Origin: Segetimicrobium sp035279545
GTDB lineage: Bacteria > Sysuimicrobiota > Sysuimicrobiia > Sysuimicrobiales > Segetimicrobiaceae
Direction: 5' to 3'
NCBI GenBank assembly: GCA_035279545.1
Contig: DATEHM010000264.1
Coordinates: 1 to 8,805, forward strand
DNA: 8,805 nt
A model generated the notes under the pieces. It saw only the letters and a program-made list of their open reading frames with translations. It was not told where the DNA came from and did no database searches. The position numbers and the translations under genes were made by a program. Below are positions 1 through 6,946 of this stretch, piece after piece (within the stretch, counting starts at the first letter, position 1; every line of letters starts with the position of its first letter).

Positions 1-1338
1 CTGCTCGCCCCCCGCGAGGAGCTGCGCGGGCTCCCCGCCGCGCACCTCGAGGCGCTGCGGGAGCGGCGCGTCACCGTGGAAGAAGCGGCCTCGCTCACCG
101 CTTCGGCTCTCGAGGCGGCCCTCGGCGAGGCCGACCTGATCATCGACGCCATCTTCGGAACGGGCTTCCGCGGCCCCGCCCAGGACCTTCCCGCGCGGGT
201 CATCGAGGCGGCCAACGCATCGGGCGCGCCGATCCTCGCCGTCGACCTTCCGTCCGGGGTGGATGCGGCGAGCGGGCGGGCCGACCCGCCGTGCATCCGG
301 GCCGCGGCGACGGTCGCGATAGCGCTGCCGAAGGTGGGGGTGGTGCAGTATCCTGCGGCGGCCCACGCGGGTCGCGTCTACGTCGCCGATATCGGGATTC
401 CCGATGCCCTCGTGCGCGAGGCGGCGATCCCCACCTCGCTGGCGACCGCCCGGTGGGTGGATCGGACGCTCCCCCGCCGTCCCGCGAACAGCCACAAGGG
501 CCGGTTCGGCCGGATCGGCATCGTCGCGGGGGCCCGGGGATTCGCCGGAGCCGCCGTCCTGGCCGCCCGCGGGGCGATCCGGGCCGGAGCAGGATTGGTC
601 ACCGCAGGGCTCCCGGCCTCCCTGGTAGCGATGCTCCCGACCGCGCTCCCCGAGGCGATGACCCGGACGCTTCCGGAAACCGCCGCCGGCACGCTGAGCG
701 AGGAGGCCTATCAAGCCGTGATCGAGCTCGCGGCCGCATCCGACGTGGTGGCCGTCGGGCCGGGGTTGAGCACGCATCCCGAGGTCGTCGCCCTCCTCCG
801 CCGAGTGCTGCCGCGAATCGAGCGGCCGATCGTGCTGGACGCGGACGGGTTGAACGCCTTCCAGGGCGCTGCCCGCCTGCTCGCCGATCTGCCGGGTCCG
901 CTGGTGATCACGCCGCACCCAGGGGAGATGGCCCGCCTCCTGGGCCGCCGCACCGCGGAGGTGGAGAGCGACCGTCTCCAAACCGCGCGCGAGGCCGCGC
1001 ACCTGGTGCGCGGGATTGTCATTCTCAAGGGGGCGCGGTCGGTGGTGGCCGCCCCGGACGGGGGCGCTTGCATCATCCCGACCGGCACCCCGGCGATGGC
1101 GACGGGGGGGATGGGGGACGTTCTCACGGGGGCGGTCGCAGCGCTCTTGGGGGCGGGGCTGCCCCCGTTCGAGGCCGCGGCGTGCGCGGCTTACCTCCAC
1201 GGGCTTGCCGGCAACCTCACCGCCGCCGCCCGCGGAGAGTTCGGGCTATTGGCCCACGAGGTCGCCGATGGGATCCCGCGGGCGCTCGCCGACGTGCGAT
1301 CGGGGCGGGTCGATGAGGGCATCAGTGCCGTCCCGTAG
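1..1338 (+). CDS. nnr: Bifunctional NAD(P)HX epimerase / ADP-dependent NAD(P)HX dehydratase (5'-truncated by the window edge)
   Basis: This cytosolic repair enzyme restores NAD(P)H from its hydrated forms: the N-terminal NnrE domain epimerises R- and S-NAD(P)HX, and the C-terminal NnrD domain dehydrates S-NAD(P)HX using ADP. The frame is open from base 1, and the GTG at 76 lies inside the epimerase domain, so the true start is upstream. 445 residues are visible; the family is usually about 500-520, so roughly the first 60-80, including the epimerase GNNGGDG region, are missing. In fragment numbering, epimerase motifs are IDAIFGTG (about 48-55) and AVDLPSGVD (about 80-88). The dehydratase starts near RRPANSHKGRFG (about 159-170), followed by GPG (253-255), LDADGLN (279-285), TPHPGE (304-309) and the nucleotide-binding ATGGMGDVLTG (about 367-377). 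All are intact, so the enzyme should be active. alr begins within its last codons, indicating cotranscription. Domain identity is firm. Confidence 0.95.
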   Translation: MLAPREELRGLPAAHLEALRERRVTVEEAASLTASALEAALGEADLIIDAIFGTGFRGPAQDLPARVIEAANASGAPILAVDLPSGVDAASGRADPPCIRAAATVAIALPKVGVVQYPAAAHAGRVYVADIGIPDALVREAAIPTSLATARWVDRTLPRRPANSHKGRFGRIGIVAGARGFAGAAVLAARGAIRAGAGLVTAGLPASLVAMLPTALPEAMTRTLPETAAGTLSEEAYQAVIELAAASDVVAVGPGLSTHPEVVALLRRVLPRIERPIVLDADGLNAFQGAARLLADLPGPLVITPHPGEMARLLGRRTAEVESDRLQTAREAAHLVRGIVILKGARSVVAAPDGGACIIPTGTPAMATGGMGDVLTGAVAALLGAGLPPFEAAACAAYLHGLAGNLTAAARGEFGLLAHEVADGIPRALADVRSGRVDEGISAVP

Positions 1339-2527
1339 CCCCAAGGCCGCACGTGGGGTCGACCGTCCGGACCGGACCCAGCCGACGCGCCGTGCGTGGG
1401 CCGAGATCGATCTGGGAGCGATCCGCGATAACGTGCGCGCGATGCGGGCGGTGCTGCACGAACCGACCCAGTTGATGGCGGTGGTCAAAGCGGACGCCTA
1501 CGGCCACGGGGCGTGCGCGGTTGCCCGGGCGGCCCTGGAGGCGGGCGCGGCGTCGCTTGGCGTGGCGACGACCGACGAAGGCCAGGAGCTCCGGCGCTCC
1601 GGGATCCGGTCACCCATCCTGCTGCTCGGCTACACGCCCCCCGAGGATGCGGAGACGGCGGTGGCGCACGATCTCTCGGTGACCGTCTTTCAGCGGGAGG
1701 CGGCGCGCGCCCTCGGCGCGGCCGCGTCGCGGGCCGGCCGCCCGGCCAGGGTGCACGTCAAGATCGACACGGGGATGGGGCGGATCGGGGTCGGCCCGGC
1801 GGACGCCGTCGCGCTGGTCCGAGACATCAGCGGCTACGGCGGACTCGTCGTCGAGGGGGTGTGCACGCACTTCGCGACGGCGGATGAGGCCGACCTTGCC
1901 GCGGCGAGGCGGCAGTGGGAGACCTTTCGCCATGTCCTCCGCGCCCTCGAGGGGGAGCGGCTGCCCTGCGGGATTCGGCACGCCGCAAACAGCGCGGCGC
2001 TCTTCGCCCTCCCCGAGGCGCATCTCGATCTGGTGCGGGTGGGCCTCGCCCTCTATGGGATTCCGCCGGCGAGGCACCTGGCCGGGACGGTGCCGCTGCG
2101 GCCGGTGATGCGGCTTCTGGCGCGCGTCGGCCACGTGAAGCGCGTGGCCGGCGGCACGCCGATCGGCTACGGCCATACCTATCGGGCGCCGCAGGAGACC
2201 ACGATCGCCACGATCGCCGTCGGGTACGGCGACGGGTACCCTCGCCTGGCCGGCGGAACGGGGGAGGTGGTGCTGGGGGGATCCCGCGTTCGGATCGCCG
2301 GTCGGGTGTCGATGGACCAGTGCACGATCGACGCGATGGACCTGCCGGTGTCGGTCGGGGACGTGGTGGAGCTGTGGGGAGAGACCCTCTCCGTCACCGA
2401 TGTGGCGGAGGCGGCGCAGACGATCCCCTACGAGGTGCTGACCGGCGTGAGCCGGCGCGTGCCGAGGGTGTTCGTGCGGGACGGGCGGATGGTGGGGGTT
2501 CGCACCTTGCTCGGGGACGGCCCCTAG
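1313..2527 (+). CDS. alr: Alanine racemase (PLP-dependent)
   Basis: Interconverts L- and D-alanine in the cytosol, supplying D-Ala for peptidoglycan. The product is about 404 residues. The fold-type III PLP barrel starts at RAWAEIDLGAIRDN (about 28-40). The PLP lysine is K59 in AVVKADAYGHG, and IDTGMGRIG and HAANSAA follow. The second catalytic base is the tyrosine of VGYGDGYPR (Y305), and VSMDQCTID follows in the C-terminal beta domain. The frame is open back to 1016, but that part overlaps nnr codons and has no alr similarity. ATG 1313 overlaps nnr by 26 nt. GTG 1325, in the same frame, is a real alternative because GAGGG at 1315-1319 lies 5 nt before it, whereas ATG 1313 has only a loose G-rich match. 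Either start leaves a basic, proline-containing leader of about 23-27 residues before the racemase fold. The overlap suggests translational coupling with nnr. Confidence 0.95.
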   Translation: MRASVPSRSPKAARGVDRPDRTQPTRRAWAEIDLGAIRDNVRAMRAVLHEPTQLMAVVKADAYGHGACAVARAALEAGAASLGVATTDEGQELRRSGIRSPILLLGYTPPEDAETAVAHDLSVTVFQREAARALGAAASRAGRPARVHVKIDTGMGRIGVGPADAVALVRDISGYGGLVVEGVCTHFATADEADLAAARRQWETFRHVLRALEGERLPCGIRHAANSAALFALPEAHLDLVRVGLALYGIPPARHLAGTVPLRPVMRLLARVGHVKRVAGGTPIGYGHTYRAPQETTIATIAVGYGDGYPRLAGGTGEVVLGGSRVRIAGRVSMDQCTIDAMDLPVSVGDVVELWGETLSVTDVAEAAQTIPYEVLTGVSRRVPRVFVRDGRMVGVRTLLGDGP

Positions 2528-2532
2528 AGGAG
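2528..2532 (+). promoter_or_regulatory. Ribosome binding site deciding the pheA start
   Basis: AGGAG follows the alr stop codon directly. It leaves no room before the in-frame ATG at 2533 but sits 6 nt before the ATG at 2539, so translation very likely begins at 2539. The site partly adjoins the alr stop, which suggests coupled translation. Confidence 0.75.
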
Positions 2533-2538
2533 ATGGCC

Positions 2539-3363
2539 ATGCGGGTCGCCATTCAGGGTGAGCGCGGCGCCAACAGCGAGGTGGCGGTGGTCCGGTTGTT
2601 CGGTGAGGTGGAGATCGTCCCGTGCGTGCAGCTCGCCCAGGCGTTCGAGGCGGTCGCCGCCGGGCGCGCCGACTGCGGCCTGGTGCCGGTCGAGAACTCA
2701 CAGGCCGGCAGCATCAATGAGACCTACGATCTGCTCCTGACCCATCAACTGGTGATCGCCGGGGAGTTTGACCACCGCGTCGTGCACTGCCTGCTGGCGC
2801 TGCCCGGCCAGTCGCTCAGCGCGATCACGCGGGTGTACTCCCACCCGCAGGCGCTGGCGCAGTGCGGGGACTACCTCCGCCGTCTCGGCGCGGAGGCCGT
2901 GCCGTTCTACGACACCGCGGGCAGCGCCAAGATGATTCAGGAACAGCGCCTGGCGGGCTGTGCCGCCATCGCCTCGCGGCGCGCGGCGGAGCTGTACCAG
3001 CTCGAGGTTCTGGCCGAGGGCATTGAGACCAACCCGAACAACTTCACGAAGTTTCTCCTCATCGATACGAAACCCACCCCGCGCTCCGCGCAGAGCAAGA
3101 CGTCGATCGTCTTCGTCGTCGAGAACCGGCCCGGCGCCCTCTACCGGGCGCTTGGAGCCCTGGCCACCCGACAGATCAACCTCGTGAAGATCGAGTCTCG
3201 CCCGGAGCGGACGCGTCCCTGGGACTATTCGTTTTACGTCGATATCGACGGCCATGCGGAGGACCCCGCGATCGGGGAGGCCCTCGAGGATCTGCGGCGA
3301 CAGACGACGTTCCTGCGGGTGCTCGGCTCCTATCCGCGCTCACCGGTCCCCGCGCGGCCGTGA
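2539..3363 (+). CDS. pheA: Prephenate dehydratase with C-terminal ACT domain
   Basis: Converts prephenate to phenylpyruvate, the committed step to phenylalanine. It is monofunctional: there is no chorismate mutase domain, and the 274-residue length matches that class. The catalytic domain (about 1-180) begins IQGERGANSE and includes PVENSQAGSI (50-59), SHPQAL (101-106) and ASRRAAELY (145-153). It ends with NNFTKF (167-172); the family normally has TRF here, so Thr170 is kept but the arginine is lysine. The ACT domain (about 188-265) carries NRPGAL (196-201) and IESRP (218-222), the phenylalanine-binding elements of feedback-inhibited enzymes, so end-product inhibition is expected. It lies 11 nt after alr and is probably in the same transcript, an unusual pairing of peptidoglycan and aromatic amino acid genes. 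The start is set by the AGGAG at 2528. Function is secure. Confidence 0.95.
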   Translation: MRVAIQGERGANSEVAVVRLFGEVEIVPCVQLAQAFEAVAAGRADCGLVPVENSQAGSINETYDLLLTHQLVIAGEFDHRVVHCLLALPGQSLSAITRVYSHPQALAQCGDYLRRLGAEAVPFYDTAGSAKMIQEQRLAGCAAIASRRAAELYQLEVLAEGIETNPNNFTKFLLIDTKPTPRSAQSKTSIVFVVENRPGALYRALGALATRQINLVKIESRPERTRPWDYSFYVDIDGHAEDPAIGEALEDLRRQTTFLRVLGSYPRSPVPARP

Positions 3364-3376
3364 GGCCGCGGGCCCC

Positions 3377-3391
3377 GCGTGGGCTCCACGC
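3377..3391 (+). other. GC-rich hairpin after pheA, possible weak terminator
   Basis: GCGTGG-GCT-CCACGC forms a perfect 6-bp stem with a 3-nt loop, 14 nt after the pheA stop and inside the 132-nt gap before the flavin reductase. No T-tract follows, so it is not a standard intrinsic terminator. It may be only a by-product of high GC. The gap is the most natural place to divide the housekeeping run from the monooxygenase pair. I see no convincing promoter in it. Confidence 0.25.
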
Positions 3392-3495
3392 CGCGAGTGC
3401 GCGTCCTGAGCCGCTCGATGGCGAGCGCCGGGCTTCGGGCGGTCATCGCGGAGGGAGGGGGACCCGATGTGCGGGCGAAATCCTAGCGCAGGCCG

Positions 3496-4053
3496 ATGGC
3501 AATAGACCAGGCGGGAGAAGATCTGCGCGACCGTTTCCGCCGGGCTTTTCGCCGGTATCCGGCGGCGGTCACGGTCATCACCTATCTGGATGCCGCCGGC
3601 CATCACAGCGGGATGACGGCGACGGCGGTCTGCTCCCTCTCCATCGCACCCCCCTCGGTGATTGCCTGCATCAATCGGGAGGCCCGAGCGCACGCCGCGA
3701 TCACCCAAGGCGGGCGGTTCGGCATCAACCTTCTGGCCCTGGGGCAGGAGCACGTCGCCACGCACTGCAGCCGGCCCGGCGCCGAGAAGATGTTGAAGCC
3801 GGAGTGGGTGGCCGCACCGGGTGAGGCGCGCACCCCGGTTCTCCGGGGCGCGCTCGCGCATCTCGACTGCACGGTGCACCAGCAGCTCGAGATCTACACG
3901 CACTCGGTATTGATCGGGGAGGTGGTCTCGGTCCAGTTGGGCCCCACCGCGCCGCCGCTGCTCTATGCCGAAGGGGCGTATCGGACCCTGGACGCCGCGA
4001 TCGAGCAGTCCTACGAAGTCCTCTGGGACCGGATGATGTCGCGGCTCTTGTGA
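3496..4053 (+). CDS. HpaC-like flavin reductase, probable partner of the downstream monooxygenase
   Basis: A 185-residue protein of the flavin reductase-like, FMN-binding split-barrel family. Such proteins reduce FMN or FAD with NAD(P)H and release the reduced flavin to a separate oxygenase. Seen in order: FRRYPAAVTVIT (about 18-29), the flavin-contacting GMTATAVCSLSIAPPSVIACI (39-59), GRFGINLLALGQEHVA (73-88), YTHSVLIGEV (134-143), where many homologues have GDH before a similar strand, and LLYAEGAYRTL (155-165). An in-frame TAG at 3484-3486 excludes any longer start, so ATG 3496 is the first possible; its ribosome binding site is weak. The HpaB-like oxygenase begins 66 nt downstream on the same strand, the usual arrangement of two-component flavin monooxygenases. 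The family also includes reductases serving other oxygenases, so the flavin and substrate pathway cannot be fixed from sequence. Confidence 0.88.
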   Translation: MAIDQAGEDLRDRFRRAFRRYPAAVTVITYLDAAGHHSGMTATAVCSLSIAPPSVIACINREARAHAAITQGGRFGINLLALGQEHVATHCSRPGAEKMLKPEWVAAPGEARTPVLRGALAHLDCTVHQQLEIYTHSVLIGEVVSVQLGPTAPPLLYAEGAYRTLDAAIEQSYEVLWDRMMSRLL

Positions 4054-4105
4054 GAGGCGCCATACGCGCGGCGAGAGACGAGCGCGCTCGGCTCGGCCGG
4101 GCCGC

Positions 4106-4112
4106 GGGGGAG
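4106..4112 (+). promoter_or_regulatory. Ribosome binding site of the HpaB-like gene
   Basis: GGGGGAG ends 7 nt before ATG 4120. A nearer ATG at 4113 is in a different frame, so this site supports 4120 as the start. Confidence 0.6.
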
Positions 4113-4119
4113 ATGACGT

Positions 4120-5595
4120 ATGCGGCGCGGTGATCAGTACGTCGCCAGCCTGCGGGACGGACGCGCGGTGTTCTTGGACGGCGCCCCGGTCGACGACGTC
4201 ACCGTCCACCCGGCGTTTCGCGGCGCGATCGCGCGGATCGCGGGGGTGTACGATCGGGCAGGCGACCCGGCGCGGCACGGTGACCTGACGTCTGCGGATC
4301 CGCGCACGGGCGAGCGCATCAGCAACATGTGGCTGATTCCGAAGTCGGCCGACGACCTGCGTGCCCGCCGGCGCCTGCATCGGTTTTGGGCCGAGGGAAG
4401 CTACGGGCTGATGGGCCGGACGCCCGATCACGTGGCCAGCTTCATCGCCGGGTTTGCGGCGTCCCGGGACGTCTTCGACCGAGGGGGGACGCGGTTCGGG
4501 GATCATGTGGTCCGGTTCTACGAGCACGCCCGGCGGGAAGACCTCTACCTGACCTATGTGATCGTCCCCCCGCAGGTGGACCGGTCCAAGCCCGCGCACC
4601 AGCAACCGGTCAGAGACGTCTACCCGACGGTGGTCAAGGAGCGGGACGACGGCATCGTGCTGCGTGGAGCGCAGATGATCGGCACGTCCGCCGTGATGGC
4701 CGACGGACTCCTCTTGACCTACATCGTCCCGCTCGAGCCGGGGGACGAGGATCACGCCATTTCGGTGTTCCTGCCCTGCAACGCCCCGGGGCTTCGCCTC
4801 TATCCACGCCGGCCCTACGCGACGATGGCCACGAGCGTCTACGACTATCCCCTTTCCTCGCGGTTCGACGAGACCGATTCGCTGATCGTCCTGCGGGACG
4901 TCTTCGTGCCCTGGGAGCACGTGTTCGTGTACCGCGACGTCCGCCTGGTGAACGCGCAGTTTTTCGAGACGGGGAGCCACCTGCTCGGGAACTTTCAGGC
5001 GCTGGTCCGCTTCGTCCTCAAGCTGCGGTTCGCCGCCGGGCTGGCGAAGCGGCTGGCCGACCTGCACAACATCGCCGGCCTGCCGCCCGTCCAGGCTCAC
5101 CTCGGTGGGGAGATCGCCGCGTACGTCACCGCCATGGAGGCGATCGTCGGCGCCGCGGAGAGCTCCCCCTGGATGCGCGACGACCTGGCGCGCCCCAATC
5201 CCCAGTTCGTGTACGCGGGGATGTGCCTGCAGCGCCGTTGGGTCGTGGACCTGATGCGCGCCCTCCGGGAGGTCGCCGGCGGGGCGTTCCTCTCGGTGCC
5301 GTCGTCGGACCGGAGCTTCGCCAGCCCCGAAACGGGGGAGGACACCCGGCAGTACTATCAGTCGGCCGGCGTCGCGGCTGAGGAGCGGATCAAGCTCGTG
5401 AAGCTGATGTGGGACTTCGTGGGGACCGAGTTTGCCGGGCGCCAGCTGCAGTACGAGATGTTCTATTCGGCGGCGAAGCACGTCGTGGATTCGCGGGCGT
5501 TCCGCTTTTTCGACTGGGCGGAGAGCCAGCGGTTGGTGGATGCCTGTCTCGCCGAGTACGATCTCGCGGGTCAGGACGTCGGTCTGGAGAGCTAG
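4120..5595 (+). CDS. HpaB-family FADH2-dependent phenol monooxygenase, oxygenase component
   Basis: A 491-residue member of the 4-hydroxyphenylacetate 3-hydroxylase / chlorophenol monooxygenase family, which has an acyl-CoA dehydrogenase-like fold. These enzymes use reduced FAD supplied by a separate reductase, plus O2, to ortho-hydroxylate or dehalogenate phenols. The N-terminal domain has GDQYVASLRDGR (4-15) and ISNMW (67-71). The substrate-loop motif is GLMGRTPDH (96-104). HARREDLYLTYVIVPPQVDR (136-155) and GAQMIGTSAVMADG, part of the flavin site, follow. DVFVPWEHVFVY precedes the helical C-terminal domain, which has ERIKLVKLMWDFVGTEFAGR. In Thermus HpaB, Arg100 and Tyr104 contact substrate; here Arg100 is kept and position 104 is His, so the substrate may differ from 4-hydroxyphenylacetate. 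No other aromatic-catabolism gene is visible. The stop codon TAG directly abuts the insertion sequence, and the length is normal, so the gene does not appear truncated. Confidence 0.9.
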   Translation: MRRGDQYVASLRDGRAVFLDGAPVDDVTVHPAFRGAIARIAGVYDRAGDPARHGDLTSADPRTGERISNMWLIPKSADDLRARRRLHRFWAEGSYGLMGRTPDHVASFIAGFAASRDVFDRGGTRFGDHVVRFYEHARREDLYLTYVIVPPQVDRSKPAHQQPVRDVYPTVVKERDDGIVLRGAQMIGTSAVMADGLLLTYIVPLEPGDEDHAISVFLPCNAPGLRLYPRRPYATMATSVYDYPLSSRFDETDSLIVLRDVFVPWEHVFVYRDVRLVNAQFFETGSHLLGNFQALVRFVLKLRFAAGLAKRLADLHNIAGLPPVQAHLGGEIAAYVTAMEAIVGAAESSPWMRDDLARPNPQFVYAGMCLQRRWVVDLMRALREVAGGAFLSVPSSDRSFASPETGEDTRQYYQSAGVAAEERIKLVKLMWDFVGTEFAGRQLQYEMFYSAAKHVVDSRAFRFFDWAESQRLVDACLAEYDLAGQDVGLES

Positions 5596-5615
5596 CTACC
5601 TAACTTTTGCACGAA
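5596..5615. repeat. Left terminal inverted repeat of the insertion sequence
   Basis: CTACCTAACTTTTGCACGAA matches the reverse complement of 7406-7425 at all 20 positions; similarity stops at the next base. Just outside, 5592-5595 (CTAG) and the complement of 7426-7429 (CTAA) match at 3 of 4 positions. This end lies beyond the 3' end of the transposase frame. Confidence 0.93.
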
Positions 5616-5635
5616 ACGGAGCGTACCGCCTCTTC

Positions 5636-6946
5636 TCATAGCTGTGCGAGGGCCGGCGCCAGTGGGTGGCGGGCCGGGAAACTAAGGTACAATTGATTGT
5701 CCTCACGGGCGCATTTGGCAGGAACGTCCATGAGCGTGTGTGTAAGATCGCACAGCCCGAGTTTCTGGAGATCGGCATGGGTGAGCACGTAGTAGCGGAA
5801 CCACGAGAGCAGATTGAATGTGATCGCAGCGACCTGCAGGAAGCTTTCGATGGAGCGATACTGGCGCGTGCGAAGGTGGTCGATCGACAACCCATACTTG
5901 GCACTCTTGAGTAGTGCCTCAATACACTGGCGGCCATTGTAGCGGGTAAAGATCTGTTCCGCGTCAACCTGAGCAGGAGAGAGATTGGTATAGAGGTGGG
6001 AATACGAGGGACGATCGTAGCGCTCCGTCATTAATTCAACCAGGACCACACGGACGGGGTGGCAGCACTTGGAGATCCGTTGGGGGCCCAGGTCACAGAG
6101 CCGGGTGAACAGATCCAACGATTCCCACTGCGTGGGAGCGACCGCAGCCGCAAAGTTCACGGCCGTTTTATCCGAAAACCCCTTGATGATAAAGGTGAGG
6201 CCCAATTCGATGAGCTCCTGGACGTCCGCCCCCGTGCCAAAGGACGCATCAGCCCGAATCACCCCCACCCGCTCAAGGGATCCAAGCACATCGGCCGCCT
6301 GATAGAGACAATCCCAGAGGCGACCGGCCGGTTGGATATTGGCAGGGTCGAACGACAGGGCTAGGATCTCGGGGCCGGCGGGGTTATGTGTCGCGGCGAC
6401 CGTCATCCGGTACCCACGGCGTCCCCGCTGCCGCGGGAAATAGCCTTTCCGCATGCCCTCGTAGGTGCGGCCGTACACCATTAGGCCGGTGGAATCGATG
6501 TCGAGGTCCACCCGCTCGAGTTGGTGCCACAAACCAAAGCGGACTAACAACAGCTCTGTGATCAACTCCAGTTGCTGCCGCTGGGGGGCCCCGAGGTCGT
6601 GTAAGAAGCGGCTGATGGACGACTGGTCGGGAAACTGCGGCATGCCGAACAGCTCGGCCACGACGGGATACGGACGCAGTCGGTGATTGATGTCTTTGGT
6701 CCACTCACAGCCTACGGCCAGGGAGCAGATCAGCGTCTGCAGTTTCTGCAGCGGCGTGTAGTCGAGCGTTTTGATGGGCACGTGGAAGTGCTGCTCAAAC
6801 GGGGCAAAGAATCCTGTCCGGAGCGCAAACGCGACGAGCAGTCCGAGCGCGCCGGTGGGGAGCAGATCGTCGCACCGGTCCGTGCCGCAATGGACGTCAA
6901 GGGGCAGGTCGACGGAAGCGCACGAGCGTGGAGCTAGAGCGCCCCT
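5636..6946 (-). CDS. IS4-superfamily DDE transposase (orfB), probably made as a -1 frameshift fusion with orfA
   Basis: Transposase with a DDE catalytic core. Counting from the GTG at 6781, the first Asp lies in DLDIDST (probably D96), the second in RADASF (D178), and the Glu in YNGRQCIEALLKSAK. The last matches the Y-(2)-R-(3)-E-(6)-K signature exactly as Y281, R284, E288, K295. The GTG at 6781 is the first ATG/GTG/TTG in frame, but it has no Shine-Dalgarno sequence. Upstream, the frame stays open to 7027 and reads like family N-terminus (LLPTGALGLLVAFALRTGFF, then APFEQHFHVPIKTLDYTP), so 6781 is almost surely internal. The frame is -1 relative to orfA, and an A6 run (6946-6951) sits in the overlap, 9 nt before the orfA stop codon. 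Slippage there would give a fusion of about 542 residues. Alternatives are a non-canonical start such as CTG at 6907, or a frameshift that has inactivated this copy. The start given here marks the frameshift point. Confidence 0.8.
   Translation of the reverse strand, partial: RGALAPRSCASVDLPLDVHCGTDRCDDLLPTGALGLLVAFALRTGFFAPFEQHFHVPIKTLDYTPLQKLQTLICSLAVGCEWTKDINHRLRPYPVVAELFGMPQFPDQSSISRFLHDLGAPQRQQLELITELLLVRFGLWHQLERVDLDIDSTGLMVYGRTYEGMRKGYFPRQRGRRGYRMTVAATHNPAGPEILALSFDPANIQPAGRLWDCLYQAADVLGSLERVGVIRADASFGTGADVQELIELGLTFIIKGFSDKTAVNFAAAVAPTQWESLDLFTRLCDLGPQRISKCCHPVRVVLVELMTERYDRPSYSHLYTNLSPAQVDAEQIFTRYNGRQCIEALLKSAKYGLSIDHLRTRQYRSIESFLQVAAITFNLLSWFRYYVLTHADLQKLGLCDLTHTLMDVPAKCAREDNQLYLSFPARHPLAPALAQL

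Noticed and set aside
1016..1312. In-frame upstream extension of the alr frame
   Set aside because: The translated extension is Arg/Pro/Ser-rich with no racemase similarity and overlaps conserved NnrD sequence in another frame.
1610..2701. A 363-codon - strand open frame opposite alr and pheA
   Set aside because: Arg/Pro-rich composition, no ribosome binding site or motif, and complete overlap with well-identified genes.
3340..5481. A 713-codon open frame on the - strand opposite pheA end, the flavin reductase and the oxygenase
   Set aside because: It is an antisense shadow of GC-rich genes: residue use is dominated by Arg, Pro, Gly, His and Val, there is no domain, and the + strand frames opposite it are recognisable enzymes.
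5666..5914. Short + strand frames inside the insertion sequence
   Set aside because: They lie opposite the DDE transposase, whose catalytic signature fixes the coding strand.
6779..6781. GTG at 6781 as the true transposase start
   Set aside because: No Shine-Dalgarno sequence precedes it, and family-like sequence continues upstream in the same frame, so it would remove part of the N-terminal domain.
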